A model generated the notes under the pieces. The model was not told where the DNA came from. It ran no database searches and worked only from the letters and a program-made list of their open reading frames with translations. This document shows, one piece after another, positions 1-8,849 of a stretch of DNA of 64,000 nucleotides (the first letter of the stretch is position 1; each line of letters starts with the position of its first letter). The stretch covers positions 1 to 64,000 of the forward strand of contig CATKYJ010000022.1 of assembly GCA_949840885.1 (NCBI GenBank), given 5' to 3'. Made by a program: the position numbers and the translations under genes. Source of the stretch: an uncultured Acetatifactor sp. (GTDB taxonomy: Bacteria; Bacillota; Clostridia; Lachnospirales; Lachnospiraceae).

Positions 1-558
1 GTCCGGCTCATCGCCGATTACGTCACTTTGGCCATGTGCCTGGACGTGGCCAACGACGAGGCCTTAGAGGAGCTGGGCGGCAGGAATTTCGACGGCGCGG
101 TGATCTCCATCGGCCACAGCCTGGACGCCTCGGTGCTGGCCACCATCTGGGCCAAGGAGCAGGGCATCAGCCAGGTCATCGCCAAGGCCTACGATGAGAA
201 GCAGGGCAAGATCCTCACCAAGATAGGCGCGGACAAGATCGTCTATCCGGAAAAGGAGATCGGCGTCCAGCTGGCAAACGACCTGGCGTTCAACAATATG
301 TTCGATACCATAGAGCTGTCCTCGGAATACTCCATCGGCGAGATCATCACCCCCACCGACTGGATCGGCAAGGATCTGCGGACGCTGAAGCTCCGGGAGA
401 AATACGGCATCAACGCCATCGCCGTCAAGCGGGGCGGGCAGCTTTTGGTGAATCCTCCCGCAGACCAGCCCACCAAAAAGGACGATGTGTTCATGCTTCT
501 GGGGACCAATTCCACCCTGAAGAAAATCGCCAGCGCCAACGCTCCCCGGAAGAACTGA
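1..558 (+). CDS. ktrA: KtrA/TrkA family potassium uptake regulatory protein (5' end outside window)
   Basis: Cytosolic regulatory (RCK) subunit of a Ktr/Trk potassium channel; binds nucleotides and gates a membrane TrkH/KtrB partner that is not in this window. The reading frame is open from base 1, so the gene starts upstream. About 185 residues are visible against a usual length near 220, and the missing part would hold the GxGxxG nucleotide-binding start. Visible are the second half of the RCK_N fold (DGAVISIGHSLDASVLATI, then IGADKIVYPE) and a C-terminal TrkA_C domain (SIGEIITPTDWIGKDLRTLK to the end). It is convergent with the DUF2961 gene. Family assignment is firm; KtrA rather than TrkA is inferred from the single-RCK size. 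Confidence 0.9.
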   Translation, partial: VRLIADYVTLAMCLDVANDEALEELGGRNFDGAVISIGHSLDASVLATIWAKEQGISQVIAKAYDEKQGKILTKIGADKIVYPEKEIGVQLANDLAFNNMFDTIELSSEYSIGEIITPTDWIGKDLRTLKLREKYGINAIAVKRGGQLLVNPPADQPTKKDDVFMLLGTNSTLKKIASANAPRKN

Positions 559-598
559 GGCCGCTCCCTGGCACGCTTTTGTCCCTTTTCATCTGAAT

Positions 599-632
599 CC
601 CCTGCCGCTTTGTCCGGCGGCCAGGGACTTTT
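599..632 (+). terminator. possible rho-independent terminator after ktrA
   Basis: A CCCTG/CAGGG and CCGC/GCGG stem with one bulge is followed by ACTTTT, about 40 bases after the ktrA stop. The T-tract is short, so this is a weak call. Confidence 0.4.
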
Positions 633-703
633 GCCGCTCTATGTTCCTTTGGATTTCCCGGCGCGGAAAGCTTTTTACCACTTCTTCGCCCGGAGAGGTT
701 TTC

Positions 704-1732
704 TCACTTCATCACCATCTCCCCATCCTCCGGCAGAGGCTTCAGGGGCTCATGGGGCAGAGTCTGATACCAGAACGCTACGGACGTGTAGTCGTCATAT
801 CTGGGGCCTGTCCAGCCCAGATTGTCCAGCGTCATCCGGAAACCGGTCTCGAAATGGATGGGATCCGCCACATGGAGACGGTACAGCAGAAACCGCTGCT
901 GTCCGTTGTAAAAGGCCGCGTTGTCCCCCAGGATGGCGAACATTCCGGCATAGAGACCGCTGTAGGTGTGGTATCGCTTCAGATAGATATCGTTGCCGAA
1001 CCCGTAGGCGCCCCCGAAGTAGTCTTCCGTGCCGGTATAGTGGATGGAGGGATATCTGTCGTCGTCAATGTACATCCTGGCCTCTCCCTCTACCCAGCAG
1101 GTATTGTTGCCGTTCATGCCGGCAGCCAAAGTGAGCCCCGCAAACTGGCCCTTGCCTCGGATATTGTCTATGACGGTATAGGAACGCCCTTTCTGCACCG
1201 GGTGCTCCTGACGGTAGGACGCATGAAAATAGCCGATATTTTCCGGCAGTTCCAGATAGCAGCCCGTTATCATGTAGAAAAGCGTCTTATCCTCCCGGCT
1301 GCGATTTTCCATGGTGATCTTACAGTGCTCTCGGAAAGGCATCTCCCAGTAGCAGTTCAGGCCTCTTCCGGGGGCCACCAGAATTTTGGCAGAATTTAAA
1401 ATCGGATATCTGCCCTCCCGGTCTTCAAAATTCTCATCGTAGGCACAGCCAAAGAACGCCGAAATCGGCGCCTCCACGGAAGGGTTCTCGTTCCCCTCCC
1501 AGTAGATCCGCAGGATAAAGCTGTGCCCCACATATCCCGTGAACCAGATATTCTGAATCATTCCCGGCCCGTCGGTGTCCAGCAGCGTAACGGTCTCCCC
1601 GGGGCGGATTTCGATGCAGGGCCGCAGCTTGGTGCAGTCCCCGCCTTTTGCGCCCCCGCCCCTTGTCCCCGTGGGATTCTCGGCGGAAAAGGCAAATGTT
1701 TTGATATCCTGTATCAGATGAATGCTTTCCAT
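704..1732 (-). CDS. DUF2961 domain protein (glycoside hydrolase family 172-like)
   Basis: 342 residues, full length for a single-domain DUF2961 protein. Characterised DUF2961 members form GH172 and act on fructofuranosyl or arabinofuranosyl links. Family features seen are the N-terminal segment DGPGMIQNIWFT, the MNGNNTCWVEGEARMYIDDD strand pair and the GTEDYFGGAYGF motif. There is no signal peptide, so a cytoplasmic enzyme working on imported oligosaccharides is likely. The ATG at 1732 follows GGGAGGGAGAAT. It stands alone, with its own consensus promoter just upstream, and is separated from the antiporter operon. The substrate cannot be read from the sequence. Confidence 0.85.
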   Translation of the reverse strand: MESIHLIQDIKTFAFSAENPTGTRGGGAKGGDCTKLRPCIEIRPGETVTLLDTDGPGMIQNIWFTGYVGHSFILRIYWEGNENPSVEAPISAFFGCAYDENFEDREGRYPILNSAKILVAPGRGLNCYWEMPFREHCKITMENRSREDKTLFYMITGCYLELPENIGYFHASYRQEHPVQKGRSYTVIDNIRGKGQFAGLTLAAGMNGNNTCWVEGEARMYIDDDRYPSIHYTGTEDYFGGAYGFGNDIYLKRYHTYSGLYAGMFAILGDNAAFYNGQQRFLLYRLHVADPIHFETGFRMTLDNLGWTGPRYDDYTSVAFWYQTLPHEPLKPLPEDGEMVMK

Positions 1733-1751
1733 ATTCTCCCTCCCGATGTGG

Positions 1752-1780
1752 TTGACATTTGTCTGATAATAGCATATAAT
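1752..1780 (+). promoter_or_regulatory. opposing consensus promoter reading into the antiporter operon 3' end
   Basis: On the plus strand TTGACA (1752-1757), a 17-base spacer and TATAAT (1775-1780), a perfect sigma-A consensus. No plus-strand gene follows, so transcription would be antisense to the last antiporter gene. The outer hexamers form an inverted repeat (GTTGACA/TGTCAAC), so one strand's match is partly forced by the other. Confidence 0.45.
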
Positions 1781-1794
1781 CGTGCCACTGTCAA
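1766..1794 (-). promoter_or_regulatory. promoter of the DUF2961 gene
   Basis: On the minus strand TTGACA (1794-1789), a 17-base spacer and TATTAT (1771-1766), with TGC directly before the -10. The start codon is at 1732. It overlaps a plus-strand promoter of equal quality. Confidence 0.7.
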
Positions 1795-1829
1795 CGGTAT
1801 CCCGAAAATCAGCCTCCCGGCCCGCCGCC

Positions 1830-3989
1830 CTACCACCAGATAAGATACAGCAAAGTCAGCGCAAGCCCCAGGCAGAACAGCAGCAACCCAAAGGACAGAC
1901 TCCGCTGGATGATGCGGTTGGTCTCCCGAAACTGCTGGTTCTTCACCGCCGCCAGGTGCACATAGTCCCGGTGGAGGGGGTTTTTGCGCCGCCAGGTGCG
2001 GTTGCCCAGACCCTGGAACGCGTTCAGCGTCCGGCCCAGGCCGGCCGTCAGCGCATTGCCCTCTGTCCTCTCCCGGGGCAGAGGGCTGTCCCGGTAAAGG
2101 GTCTTTCGCAGCCCCACCACCAGCCAGTCCGCCACACTGTCCAGCACCCTGCAGGCCACCCCCAGGATCCAGGGCAGGGCGTACAGCGCCACAGGCCGGT
2201 ACACAAGCTCCTCCAGATCCAGCCATCCGGGCCAGGCGTCCACATATTCCCCGCTGCGGTTTTGGAGAACCCTGCGGATGAAAACCAGGTAAACCGCAGC
2301 CCCAATCCCAACGGATATCAGGCTCCCTTTCAGATTTCCGAGACTGAAATAAGCCGCCGGATGTCCCGCCTCCTCCAGCCTCATGAAACCCCGGGCCAGA
2401 CCGGCCGCTTTCTCCATCAGGGCATGGGGGCACAGGCCCCACACCAGCAGCGCCGTCCCGCTGCCGGCCAGGGCAAGCACCGAGGCAGGCCTCATATATG
2501 CTTCTCTCCTGTCGTACTTCTCCTGCAAGACCGGATCCCGGTTCTTTTCCACGAAAATCGCCACAAAGAGCTTCGCCATATACGCCACGGTGAGCCCGCC
2601 GGAGAACAGGAACAGATACTCCAGCGCCCGCAGCAAGCCTCCGCCCCCATACTCCGCCATGCTCTCGTGGAGCAAAGTCTTGCTCACATAGCCGCCGAAC
2701 AGAGGGATTCCGCCTATGGCCAGCGCCCCCATGAGAAAGACGGCCTTTAACAGAGGTTTCTTCCTGCCAAAGCCCCGGATGGCATTCAGGTTCAGGGCAT
2801 GGGCGTTCATATACACCACCCCTGCGGCCAGAAACAGCACCAGCTTAATCAGGGAATGGTTCACCATGTGCAGGAATGTGCCGCTGGCCGCCAATAGACG
2901 GTATTGTGCATTTCCGCTCCCCTGGGGCATCCCAAGCATCCCGATCCCCACCAGGATAAAGCCGATCTGGGACATGGAGGAGCAGGCCAGCGTCCGCTTC
3001 AAGTCCACGGAGAACACCGCCAGCGCCGCACCCCCAAACATGGTAGCCGCCCCCAGGGCCAGAATCATATGACTCCATGCCCTGTCCTGGGGGAACAGAT
3101 AGCAGCCCAGAATCAGGATGCCGTAGATGCCCGTTTTGGTCAGGATGCCGGACAGCAGGGCAGAGGCCGGAGCAGGGGCCGCCGGATGGGCCTTTGGCAG
3201 CCAGATGTGCAGAGGAAACGCCCCCGCCTTGGCCCCGAAGCCCGTGAGCAGACATGCCCCCGCGGCGTACAGCACGGCTTTTTCCCCACAGGCCTCCGCC
3301 GCCCCGGGCAGCTCCTCTATGACCACGGTGCCCAGCCGGTGGTACAGCAAAAAGATCCCCATGAGCATTACAAGCCCCCCGGTCACCGCCACCGCCAGAT
3401 AGGTGGCCGCGGCCCGCAGAGCCGGCCCGGTCTCCTCCTGGGCCACCCACGCATAGGAAGTAAACGACATGATTTCAAAGAACACAAAGGTAGTGTATAA
3501 ATCCGCGGACAAAAACACCCCCATGGCGGCCCCCAGGGTCCAAAGCAGGAACAGATAAAAGCGGCTCACACGGCGCCGGCCGCGGAAATACTCCCCGGAG
3601 AGCAGCGCCGCCATCAGCCACAGGAACGCGGCCACGCAGCCGTACACGGCCCGAAATCCGTCCAGGGTAAAATGCAGCCCCAGACCGCAGACATCCGCAA
3701 TGTCCAGAGAAACCCTCTGCCCGGAGCCCATGCCCAGATATGACACTATTGTCATAACCAGAAGCTCCAGAGCCGCGCAGGCCGCCAAAAGCACGGTTCC
3801 CTGCCTCCCGCCGGCGCTTTCCTCCCGGACTCCCCGGGCATTTCTCTCCCTTTTCCAGGAAGCCCTACCCGCCAGAAAGACCAGAACCCCTGCCGGAAAA
3901 GGGAAAAATACCAAAAATGCCAATCCTGTCTCCAACTCCGTCACCCTCCATGCCAAATCCCTGCACCCGTATCCTGCTATCAGAATCAC
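1830..3989 (-). CDS. Mrp/Mbh-type proton-conducting subunit 4 (NuoL/NuoM-like, long C-terminal arm)
   Basis: Membrane subunit of the proton_antipo_M family (MrpA/MrpD, NuoL/M/N, MbhH). 719 residues from a GTG at 3989 whose G overlaps the upstream stop (GTGA), with GGGGAAGAT ahead; the frame stays open to 4097 but that would overlap the previous gene by 112 bases. Proton-channel motifs are present: TM5 Glu in FFEIMSF, TM7 Lys in GFGAKAGAFPLHIWLP and TM8 Lys in GILTKTGIYG. After the last core helix come about 150 polar residues and a terminal membrane helix (LLLFCLGLALTLLYLIWW). This recalls the lateral arm of NuoL. Last gene of the operon. Confidence 0.9.
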   Translation of the reverse strand: MILIAGYGCRDLAWRVTELETGLAFLVFFPFPAGVLVFLAGRASWKRERNARGVREESAGGRQGTVLLAACAALELLVMTIVSYLGMGSGQRVSLDIADVCGLGLHFTLDGFRAVYGCVAAFLWLMAALLSGEYFRGRRRVSRFYLFLLWTLGAAMGVFLSADLYTTFVFFEIMSFTSYAWVAQEETGPALRAAATYLAVAVTGGLVMLMGIFLLYHRLGTVVIEELPGAAEACGEKAVLYAAGACLLTGFGAKAGAFPLHIWLPKAHPAAPAPASALLSGILTKTGIYGILILGCYLFPQDRAWSHMILALGAATMFGGAALAVFSVDLKRTLACSSMSQIGFILVGIGMLGMPQGSGNAQYRLLAASGTFLHMVNHSLIKLVLFLAAGVVYMNAHALNLNAIRGFGRKKPLLKAVFLMGALAIGGIPLFGGYVSKTLLHESMAEYGGGGLLRALEYLFLFSGGLTVAYMAKLFVAIFVEKNRDPVLQEKYDRREAYMRPASVLALAGSGTALLVWGLCPHALMEKAAGLARGFMRLEEAGHPAAYFSLGNLKGSLISVGIGAAVYLVFIRRVLQNRSGEYVDAWPGWLDLEELVYRPVALYALPWILGVACRVLDSVADWLVVGLRKTLYRDSPLPRERTEGNALTAGLGRTLNAFQGLGNRTWRRKNPLHRDYVHLAAVKNQQFRETNRIIQRSLSFGLLLFCLGLALTLLYLIWW

Positions 3990-5461
3990 ATCTTCCCCAA
4001 AACAGCCGCCTCCAGCGCCCTGACCACAGGGCCGGAATACAGTCCGAGGCCCACTGTCAGCAGAGCGAACAGCACCAGGGGCGCCAGCATCCTCCACCCC
4101 GGGTCCGCCGTTACTTCTGTGGCGCCGTGGTCCAAGTCATCCCCCGCAAAAAAGGCCCGCACCACAATGCTCGTCATGTAGATCGCCGTCAGCAGCGCCG
4201 ATACCAGCAGCGCCGCCACCCCCGCCCAGGACAAAGGTTCCCCGCAGGCTGCGGCCGCCTTGGCCAGATACCACTTGCTGACAAAGCCGCACAGCCCCGG
4301 CACCCCCATCAGGCCCAGGGCGGACACCGCAAAGCACAGGAACACCTTGGGCATCCTCCGGCCCAGCCCGTCCAGCTCATGGACGAAATTTCGCCCTGTC
4401 CGGTGGATCACCGCCCCGGCGCAGAGGAACGCGCACATCTTCATCAGGGAATGGAACACCAGGTGCGCCATGGCCCCAAGCATTCCCAGGGGCGTCATCA
4501 GCGTCACCCCAAACAGCATATAGGACAGATTGCTCACCGTAGACCATGCCAGCCGCCTCTTGAGATGGGTCTCTTTCAGGGCCCGGCTGCAGCCGTACAG
4601 AATCGTGAAAACCGCCAGCCCCGTCACCACATGCTGCGCCCATGTCCCCCGAAGCAGCCCGGTTCCAAAGCTATAATAGGTCACCCGCATCACCGCGAAA
4701 GCCCCTGTGTTCACCACTGCCACCGCATGGAGCAGTGCCGTCACCGGGGTAGGGGCCACGCTGGCTTTCGGCAGCCAGGAGGAGAATGGCCACATGGCCG
4801 TCTTCACCGAAAATCCGCAGAAGCAAAGCACATACACCAGAAGCAAAGTGTCCTTTTTCTCCGCAATGTTGGCCATGTCCAGCACCCCTCCCGGCACAAA
4901 GGAGGAGGTGGTGCCGTAGACCAGCACGAAGATCATGCCGATGAAAGCAAACGCCGCGCCCCCCAGCATGTAGTACAGATAGGCCCTGCTGGCCAGGACG
5001 GCCTCCCTGGTCCTGGTATGCATCACCAAAGGCAGTGTCACAAGGCTCAGCATCTCGAAGAAAAAGTACATGGTCAGGATATTCTCCGACAGGGCCACCC
5101 CCAAGGTGACCCCGTAGGTAGCCGTATAGAACAGGAAAAAAGACTCCGCGTTCTCCTCTTTTTCCATATATTCAAAAGAATACAGCATGGCAAAGGGCCA
5201 GAGGAATGCCGCCAGCCCCGCGAACACCGCCCCCGGCCCGTCCAGCCCCAGGGTGATGCTCAGATCATGGGTAAAGCGGAACACCGTAAGCGCCCTTTGG
5301 GGCGCATCCATCAGCAGCAGGCAGACCAGCCCGGAATTGACGCACACTGCCGTCTCCAGATAGATCCGCATGGCCCTCCTGCTGCGAAAGGACAGCAATG
5401 GCAGCAGGATCCCTGTAAACACAGGCAGAATCACTGCCAGCAGCATTATAACTTCACTCAT
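3986..5461 (-). CDS. Mrp/Mbh-type proton-conducting subunit 3 (NuoM/MrpD-like)
   Basis: About 491 residues from an ATG at 5461 preceded by AAGGGTGG; an upstream in-frame start would overlap the previous gene. Proton_antipo_M family, 13 to 14 membrane helices. The TM5 Glu (FFFEMLSL) and TM7 Lys (GFSVKTAMWPFSSWLP) are present. At the TM8 position, where the other three copies read VKSG, SKG or TKTG, this one reads AVAVVNTGAF, so the usual channel lysine is Asn. It may therefore be a modified or non-pumping channel. The stop overlaps the next gene by 4 bases, so translation is probably coupled. Confidence 0.9.
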   Translation of the reverse strand: MSEVIMLLAVILPVFTGILLPLLSFRSRRAMRIYLETAVCVNSGLVCLLLMDAPQRALTVFRFTHDLSITLGLDGPGAVFAGLAAFLWPFAMLYSFEYMEKEENAESFFLFYTATYGVTLGVALSENILTMYFFFEMLSLVTLPLVMHTRTREAVLASRAYLYYMLGGAAFAFIGMIFVLVYGTTSSFVPGGVLDMANIAEKKDTLLLVYVLCFCGFSVKTAMWPFSSWLPKASVAPTPVTALLHAVAVVNTGAFAVMRVTYYSFGTGLLRGTWAQHVVTGLAVFTILYGCSRALKETHLKRRLAWSTVSNLSYMLFGVTLMTPLGMLGAMAHLVFHSLMKMCAFLCAGAVIHRTGRNFVHELDGLGRRMPKVFLCFAVSALGLMGVPGLCGFVSKWYLAKAAAACGEPLSWAGVAALLVSALLTAIYMTSIVVRAFFAGDDLDHGATEVTADPGWRMLAPLVLFALLTVGLGLYSGPVVRALEAAVLGKM

Positions 5462-5486
5462 GGCAACCACCCTTTCTCGCTCCTTG

Positions 5487-7205
5487 TCAACGATACAATA
5501 CCGATGCGGCAATCCCGGAGACGTATTCCGTCAGAGGCCCCGGGAAAATCCCAAGCAGTACGGCCACCGCCGCCAAAATCCCCAAAGGCACCAGCATGGC
5601 CGGGGCAGGCTCCCGGGGGCCGCCCGCCTCCGGGAGTGCGCCGTTCTCTTCGACGCCCGCCTCCGGAGGCCCGCCGGCCTCTTCGCCGCCAGCATCCGAG
5701 GGTGCGCCGGCCTCTTCGCCGCCCGCCCCCGGAAGTACGCTGTCCTCTTCGCCGCCCGCCCCCGGGAGCACGCCGGCCTCTTCGCCGCCCATCCCCGGAG
5801 GCCCGCCGGCCTCTTCGACGCCCGCCTCCGGGAGTGCACCGTCCTCTTCGCCCCCCGCCCCCGGGAAGAATCCTCTCATGGCCACCGGCAGCAGATACCC
5901 GGCGGTCAGCAGCGCGCTGACCAGCAGCACCGCCGGCCCCAGCCATGAGAAAATCCCCGCATCCGAATCCAGGGCCCCCTGGGCCAGATGCCATTTGCTG
6001 ACAAAGCCCCCTGTGGGCGGAATCCCCACCAGCGTCAGGGCAAGCAGCAGATAACACCACATGGTCACCGGCATCCTCCTCCCGATTCCCGCCAGCTCCT
6101 GTGCCTTTGTATATCCGAAAGAGTATAGGAACACCCCGGCCGTGAGAAACAAGCCGCATTTCGCCGCCGCATGCACCGCCACATGGAGCAGGGCCCCCGC
6201 AAAGGCCTCCGGCGTCAGGAGCGAAAGCCCGAACAGGATATAGGACACCTGGCTCACCGTGGAATAGGCCAGCCTCTTCTTGAAATTCCGCTCCCGGCAG
6301 GCCAGCATGGAGCCCGTGAACACCGTCAGCAGCGCTAACCCCATCCAGGCCTGCTGCACCCATGTGCCCCGCAGAAACTCAGGCCCCACGATGTAGAACA
6401 CCACCCGGATCACCGCCAGCACCCCGGACTTTACGATGACCGCGGACAGAACCGCGGAGGCCGGGGAGGGCGCCACCGGATGAGCCGTGGGGAGCCAGGC
6501 GTGGAGGGGCACTATGCCGGCCTTTGCCCCGAAGCCCAGGAGGGCTGCGAACACCGCGATCAGCAGGATTCCCTCATGACCCCGGGCCGCCGTCCCCAAT
6601 GTGCCTCCCGGCGCAAACGTCAAAGAGCCGCTGTAGCGGTGCAGCACAAAAACCGCGAACAGGCCCCCGTACGCCCCGCAGAGGGAATAGAACAGGTACT
6701 TTAACGCCGCCATGACGGATTCCCGCCTGCCGCTGTGGAGCACCAGGGGCATGGACGCCAGCGTAGCCAGCTCATAGAACAGATACATGGTCACCAGATT
6801 CCCCGCAAAGTCGGACGCCACCAATATTCCGTATAATATCAAATAAAAGCCGAAAAAGCGTTTCTCTTTCCCCTCCCGGCCCATGTAGACAAAGGCGAAC
6901 AGCGCCGCCAAAAGCCACACCGCGCTGACCACTGTCACGAACAGCCTGCCCACGTCGTCCACCCGGAAGTACACAGGAATCCCGTCCACCAGCGTAAACA
7001 GCACCAACTCCCGCTCCCCTGTCCAGGCCGCCGCCAGGGCCAGAATCACCGATACCCCCAGCACAATGCCCACATAGGCGCAAAGCCCTGGGCCGGCGGA
7101 GCTCTCTTTCCCCGCCCCGGAAGCCCTCTCCCGAAAGGACGAAGCCAGCAGAACCCCGCCGCCGGCCACCGGCAGCGCCATCGGAATCAGCAACCATGCA
7201 TCCAT
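5487..7205 (-). CDS. Mrp/Mbh-type proton-conducting subunit 2 with an 11-residue repeat insert
   Basis: 572 residues from an ATG at 7205 with GGAGGG upstream; a TTG three bases earlier is less likely. Proton_antipo_M family, with TM5 Glu (YLFYELATL), TM7 Lys (GFGAKAGIVPLHAWLP) and TM8 Lys (VIVKSGVLAV). Between the helix ending PVAMRGFFPG and the last helix (PLGILAAVAVLLGIFPGPL) lies a very acidic, Gly/Pro-rich stretch of seven 11-residue repeats of the type GGEEAGVLPGA. Family members usually have about 10 to 20 residues there. The insert probably forms a flexible loop on one membrane face. Its role is unknown. Confidence 0.9.
   Translation of the reverse strand: MDAWLLIPMALPVAGGGVLLASSFRERASGAGKESSAGPGLCAYVGIVLGVSVILALAAAWTGERELVLFTLVDGIPVYFRVDDVGRLFVTVVSAVWLLAALFAFVYMGREGKEKRFFGFYLILYGILVASDFAGNLVTMYLFYELATLASMPLVLHSGRRESVMAALKYLFYSLCGAYGGLFAVFVLHRYSGSLTFAPGGTLGTAARGHEGILLIAVFAALLGFGAKAGIVPLHAWLPTAHPVAPSPASAVLSAVIVKSGVLAVIRVVFYIVGPEFLRGTWVQQAWMGLALLTVFTGSMLACRERNFKKRLAYSTVSQVSYILFGLSLLTPEAFAGALLHVAVHAAAKCGLFLTAGVFLYSFGYTKAQELAGIGRRMPVTMWCYLLLALTLVGIPPTGGFVSKWHLAQGALDSDAGIFSWLGPAVLLVSALLTAGYLLPVAMRGFFPGAGGEEDGALPEAGVEEAGGPPGMGGEEAGVLPGAGGEEDSVLPGAGGEEAGAPSDAGGEEAGGPPEAGVEENGALPEAGGPREPAPAMLVPLGILAAVAVLLGIFPGPLTEYVSGIAASVLYR
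5625..5855 (-). repeat. minisatellite of seven 33-bp units inside an antiporter gene
   Basis: Seven in-frame 33-base units encode G(G/V)EE(A/D/N)(G/S)xxP(G/E/D)A-type repeats; one reads GGPPGM at its end. The units differ at several bases, mainly at codons 5 to 9. Because 33 is a multiple of 3, gain or loss of units would keep the frame, so copy number may vary between strains. Confidence 0.9.
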
Positions 7206-7241
7206 CAAAACATCCCTCCCGACAAAGGCCTCCAGGCCCCG

Positions 7242-8849
7242 CTACTCAAACATCTCAATGCCGCCCTGAATCAGCCGGACAATCGGATCCGAGTTCAATC
7301 CCAGAATCAGATTCAGCAGGATAAAACACACCAGCGCCGCTGCCTTGGCCGGCTCCTCCAGGAGGCGTACCGTCCTGCCCGTCTCTTTCGACAGAATTTC
7401 CGCCTCCGCGACTTCTATCGCGGATACGGCTCCAATTCCCCCCGTGCTCTGCCTGCCGGTTCCACCGCTCCCCGAATTCTCGCCCTCCCGGCCCGGTTCA
7501 ACGGGCCTTATGGTGTAGATCCGGATCACCGTCTTCATGAAATACACGGCGTTCAGAATCGTACTCACCGCCAGGGCGATTACCGTGGGTAACATTTTAT
7601 GGGCATGTCCCACCGCCGCCCGGGCAAACAGCAGCTTGGAGATGAATCCCGAGAACACGGGCATGCCCACCATGGACAGAGAGCCCACCGTGAACGCCAC
7701 CCCCGCCAGCCTGTTGCGAAATCCCGCCCCGGTGATGTCCCCGTATCTGTCGCTACCGCCGGAGGCCTGGGCAAGCCCCGCCGCAGCCACGAACAGCAGC
7801 GACTTGGTAGCTGCATGGGACAGCACATGGTAGAGGCTTGCGATGGCGCCCGCGTCCGTGGCCAGCCCAAGCCCCATGTAGATATATCCGATCTGCGCCA
7901 CGGAGGAATAGGCGATCATCCTCTTAAGGTTCTCCTCCTTGATGGCGCTCAGGGAGCCCATGATCATCCCGGCAATGCCGAACACAAACAGCACGTTCAC
8001 CACCTTGCTCTCCCTGACCGCCTGAATCCCCACCACCCTGTAGAAAATCTTGATCAGCAGGAAGATATACCCCTTTGATACCAGCGAGGACAGTATGGCC
8101 GAGGAGGACAGGGTGGAATATCCGTAGGCGTCCGGGAGCCATGCGTGGAAAGGATACAGGGCGCTCTTGATGGCCAGCCCCACGGACATAAGCCCCAGAG
8201 CCACCATCAGGGAGATGTGGTACTGTCCCGTAGCCGTGATCACCTGCACCTGTTCCTTGATATTGCTCATGAGCAGATGCCCCGTCACGGCGTACAGATG
8301 ACAGATGCCCAAAAGCAGAAGCCCCGAGCCCAAAAGGCTCATGATCATATACCGGGTAGCCGCCTCAAAAGTCCGGCCCGTCTGCCGGATCATGATCAGC
8401 CCGCAGGCGGATATGGTATTGATCTCCACGAACACATAGGCCGTAAACAGATCGTTGGTATAGATCAGCGCAAGCAGCGAGCACAGCAGGAGGTTCACCA
8501 TCACATAGTACAGATTCTGCTTGCCCTCCTCGATCTGGGCCGCCCGCTCCCGGATCCCGCCCAGCATACACAGCAGCATGACAGCGCAGAAAAAGCAGGC
8601 CATGAATGCCTCCAGGGTTCCCACCCGGATCTCATTGCCCCAGGGCGCGGAGAAATGTCCCATCCGGTACACATAGGGCTGCCCGGCGGATACGTGTTTC
8701 AGAACAAATGCGGACATGATTCCGATTACCGCAATCACCGCCGTGTTCACCCGCCTGGCCCATTTTCCGTCCAGAACAGAGCACAGGGGCCCGGAGAACA
8801 GCGACAGGAGAATGGACATGAAAGGGAAATTCTGTACGAAAGCCATCAT
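7242..8849 (-). CDS. Mrp/Mbh-type proton-conducting subunit 1 (MrpD/MbhH-like)
   Basis: 535 residues; the ATG at 8849 overlaps the MnhC-like stop (ATGA) and follows GGGAGGGGAA. Proton_antipo_M family, placed directly after the MnhC-like gene as in Mrp and Mbh operons, so the best candidate for the true MrpD/MbhH. TM5 Glu (YVFVEINTIS), TM7 Lys (GLAIKSALYPFHAWLPDAY) and TM8 Lys (SSLVSKGYIF) are present. It too has an insert of about 60 polar residues (GREGENSGSGGTGRQSTGG and following) before the last helix, the same place as the repeat insert of the next gene. The inserts are not alike in sequence. Confidence 0.92.
   Translation of the reverse strand: MMAFVQNFPFMSILLSLFSGPLCSVLDGKWARRVNTAVIAVIGIMSAFVLKHVSAGQPYVYRMGHFSAPWGNEIRVGTLEAFMACFFCAVMLLCMLGGIRERAAQIEEGKQNLYYVMVNLLLCSLLALIYTNDLFTAYVFVEINTISACGLIMIRQTGRTFEAATRYMIMSLLGSGLLLLGICHLYAVTGHLLMSNIKEQVQVITATGQYHISLMVALGLMSVGLAIKSALYPFHAWLPDAYGYSTLSSSAILSSLVSKGYIFLLIKIFYRVVGIQAVRESKVVNVLFVFGIAGMIMGSLSAIKEENLKRMIAYSSVAQIGYIYMGLGLATDAGAIASLYHVLSHAATKSLLFVAAAGLAQASGGSDRYGDITGAGFRNRLAGVAFTVGSLSMVGMPVFSGFISKLLFARAAVGHAHKMLPTVIALAVSTILNAVYFMKTVIRIYTIRPVEPGREGENSGSGGTGRQSTGGIGAVSAIEVAEAEILSKETGRTVRLLEEPAKAAALVCFILLNLILGLNSDPIVRLIQGGIEMFE

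Noticed and set aside
1782..2750. Plus-strand open frame downstream of the plus-strand promoter at 1752
   Set aside because: Opposite the last antiporter gene, Pro/Gln/His-rich, no ribosome binding site; the promoter is kept as a finding but the frame is not a gene.
5625..5855. Regular 33-bp repeats considered as a CRISPR array
   Set aside because: Units are directly adjacent without spacers and stay in frame within an antiporter gene.
3917..5920. Plus-strand open frame of 667 codons
   Set aside because: It is antisense to three antiporter genes with clear family motifs, has no ribosome binding site and an odd His/Pro/Arg/Gln-rich composition; a GC-rich shadow frame.
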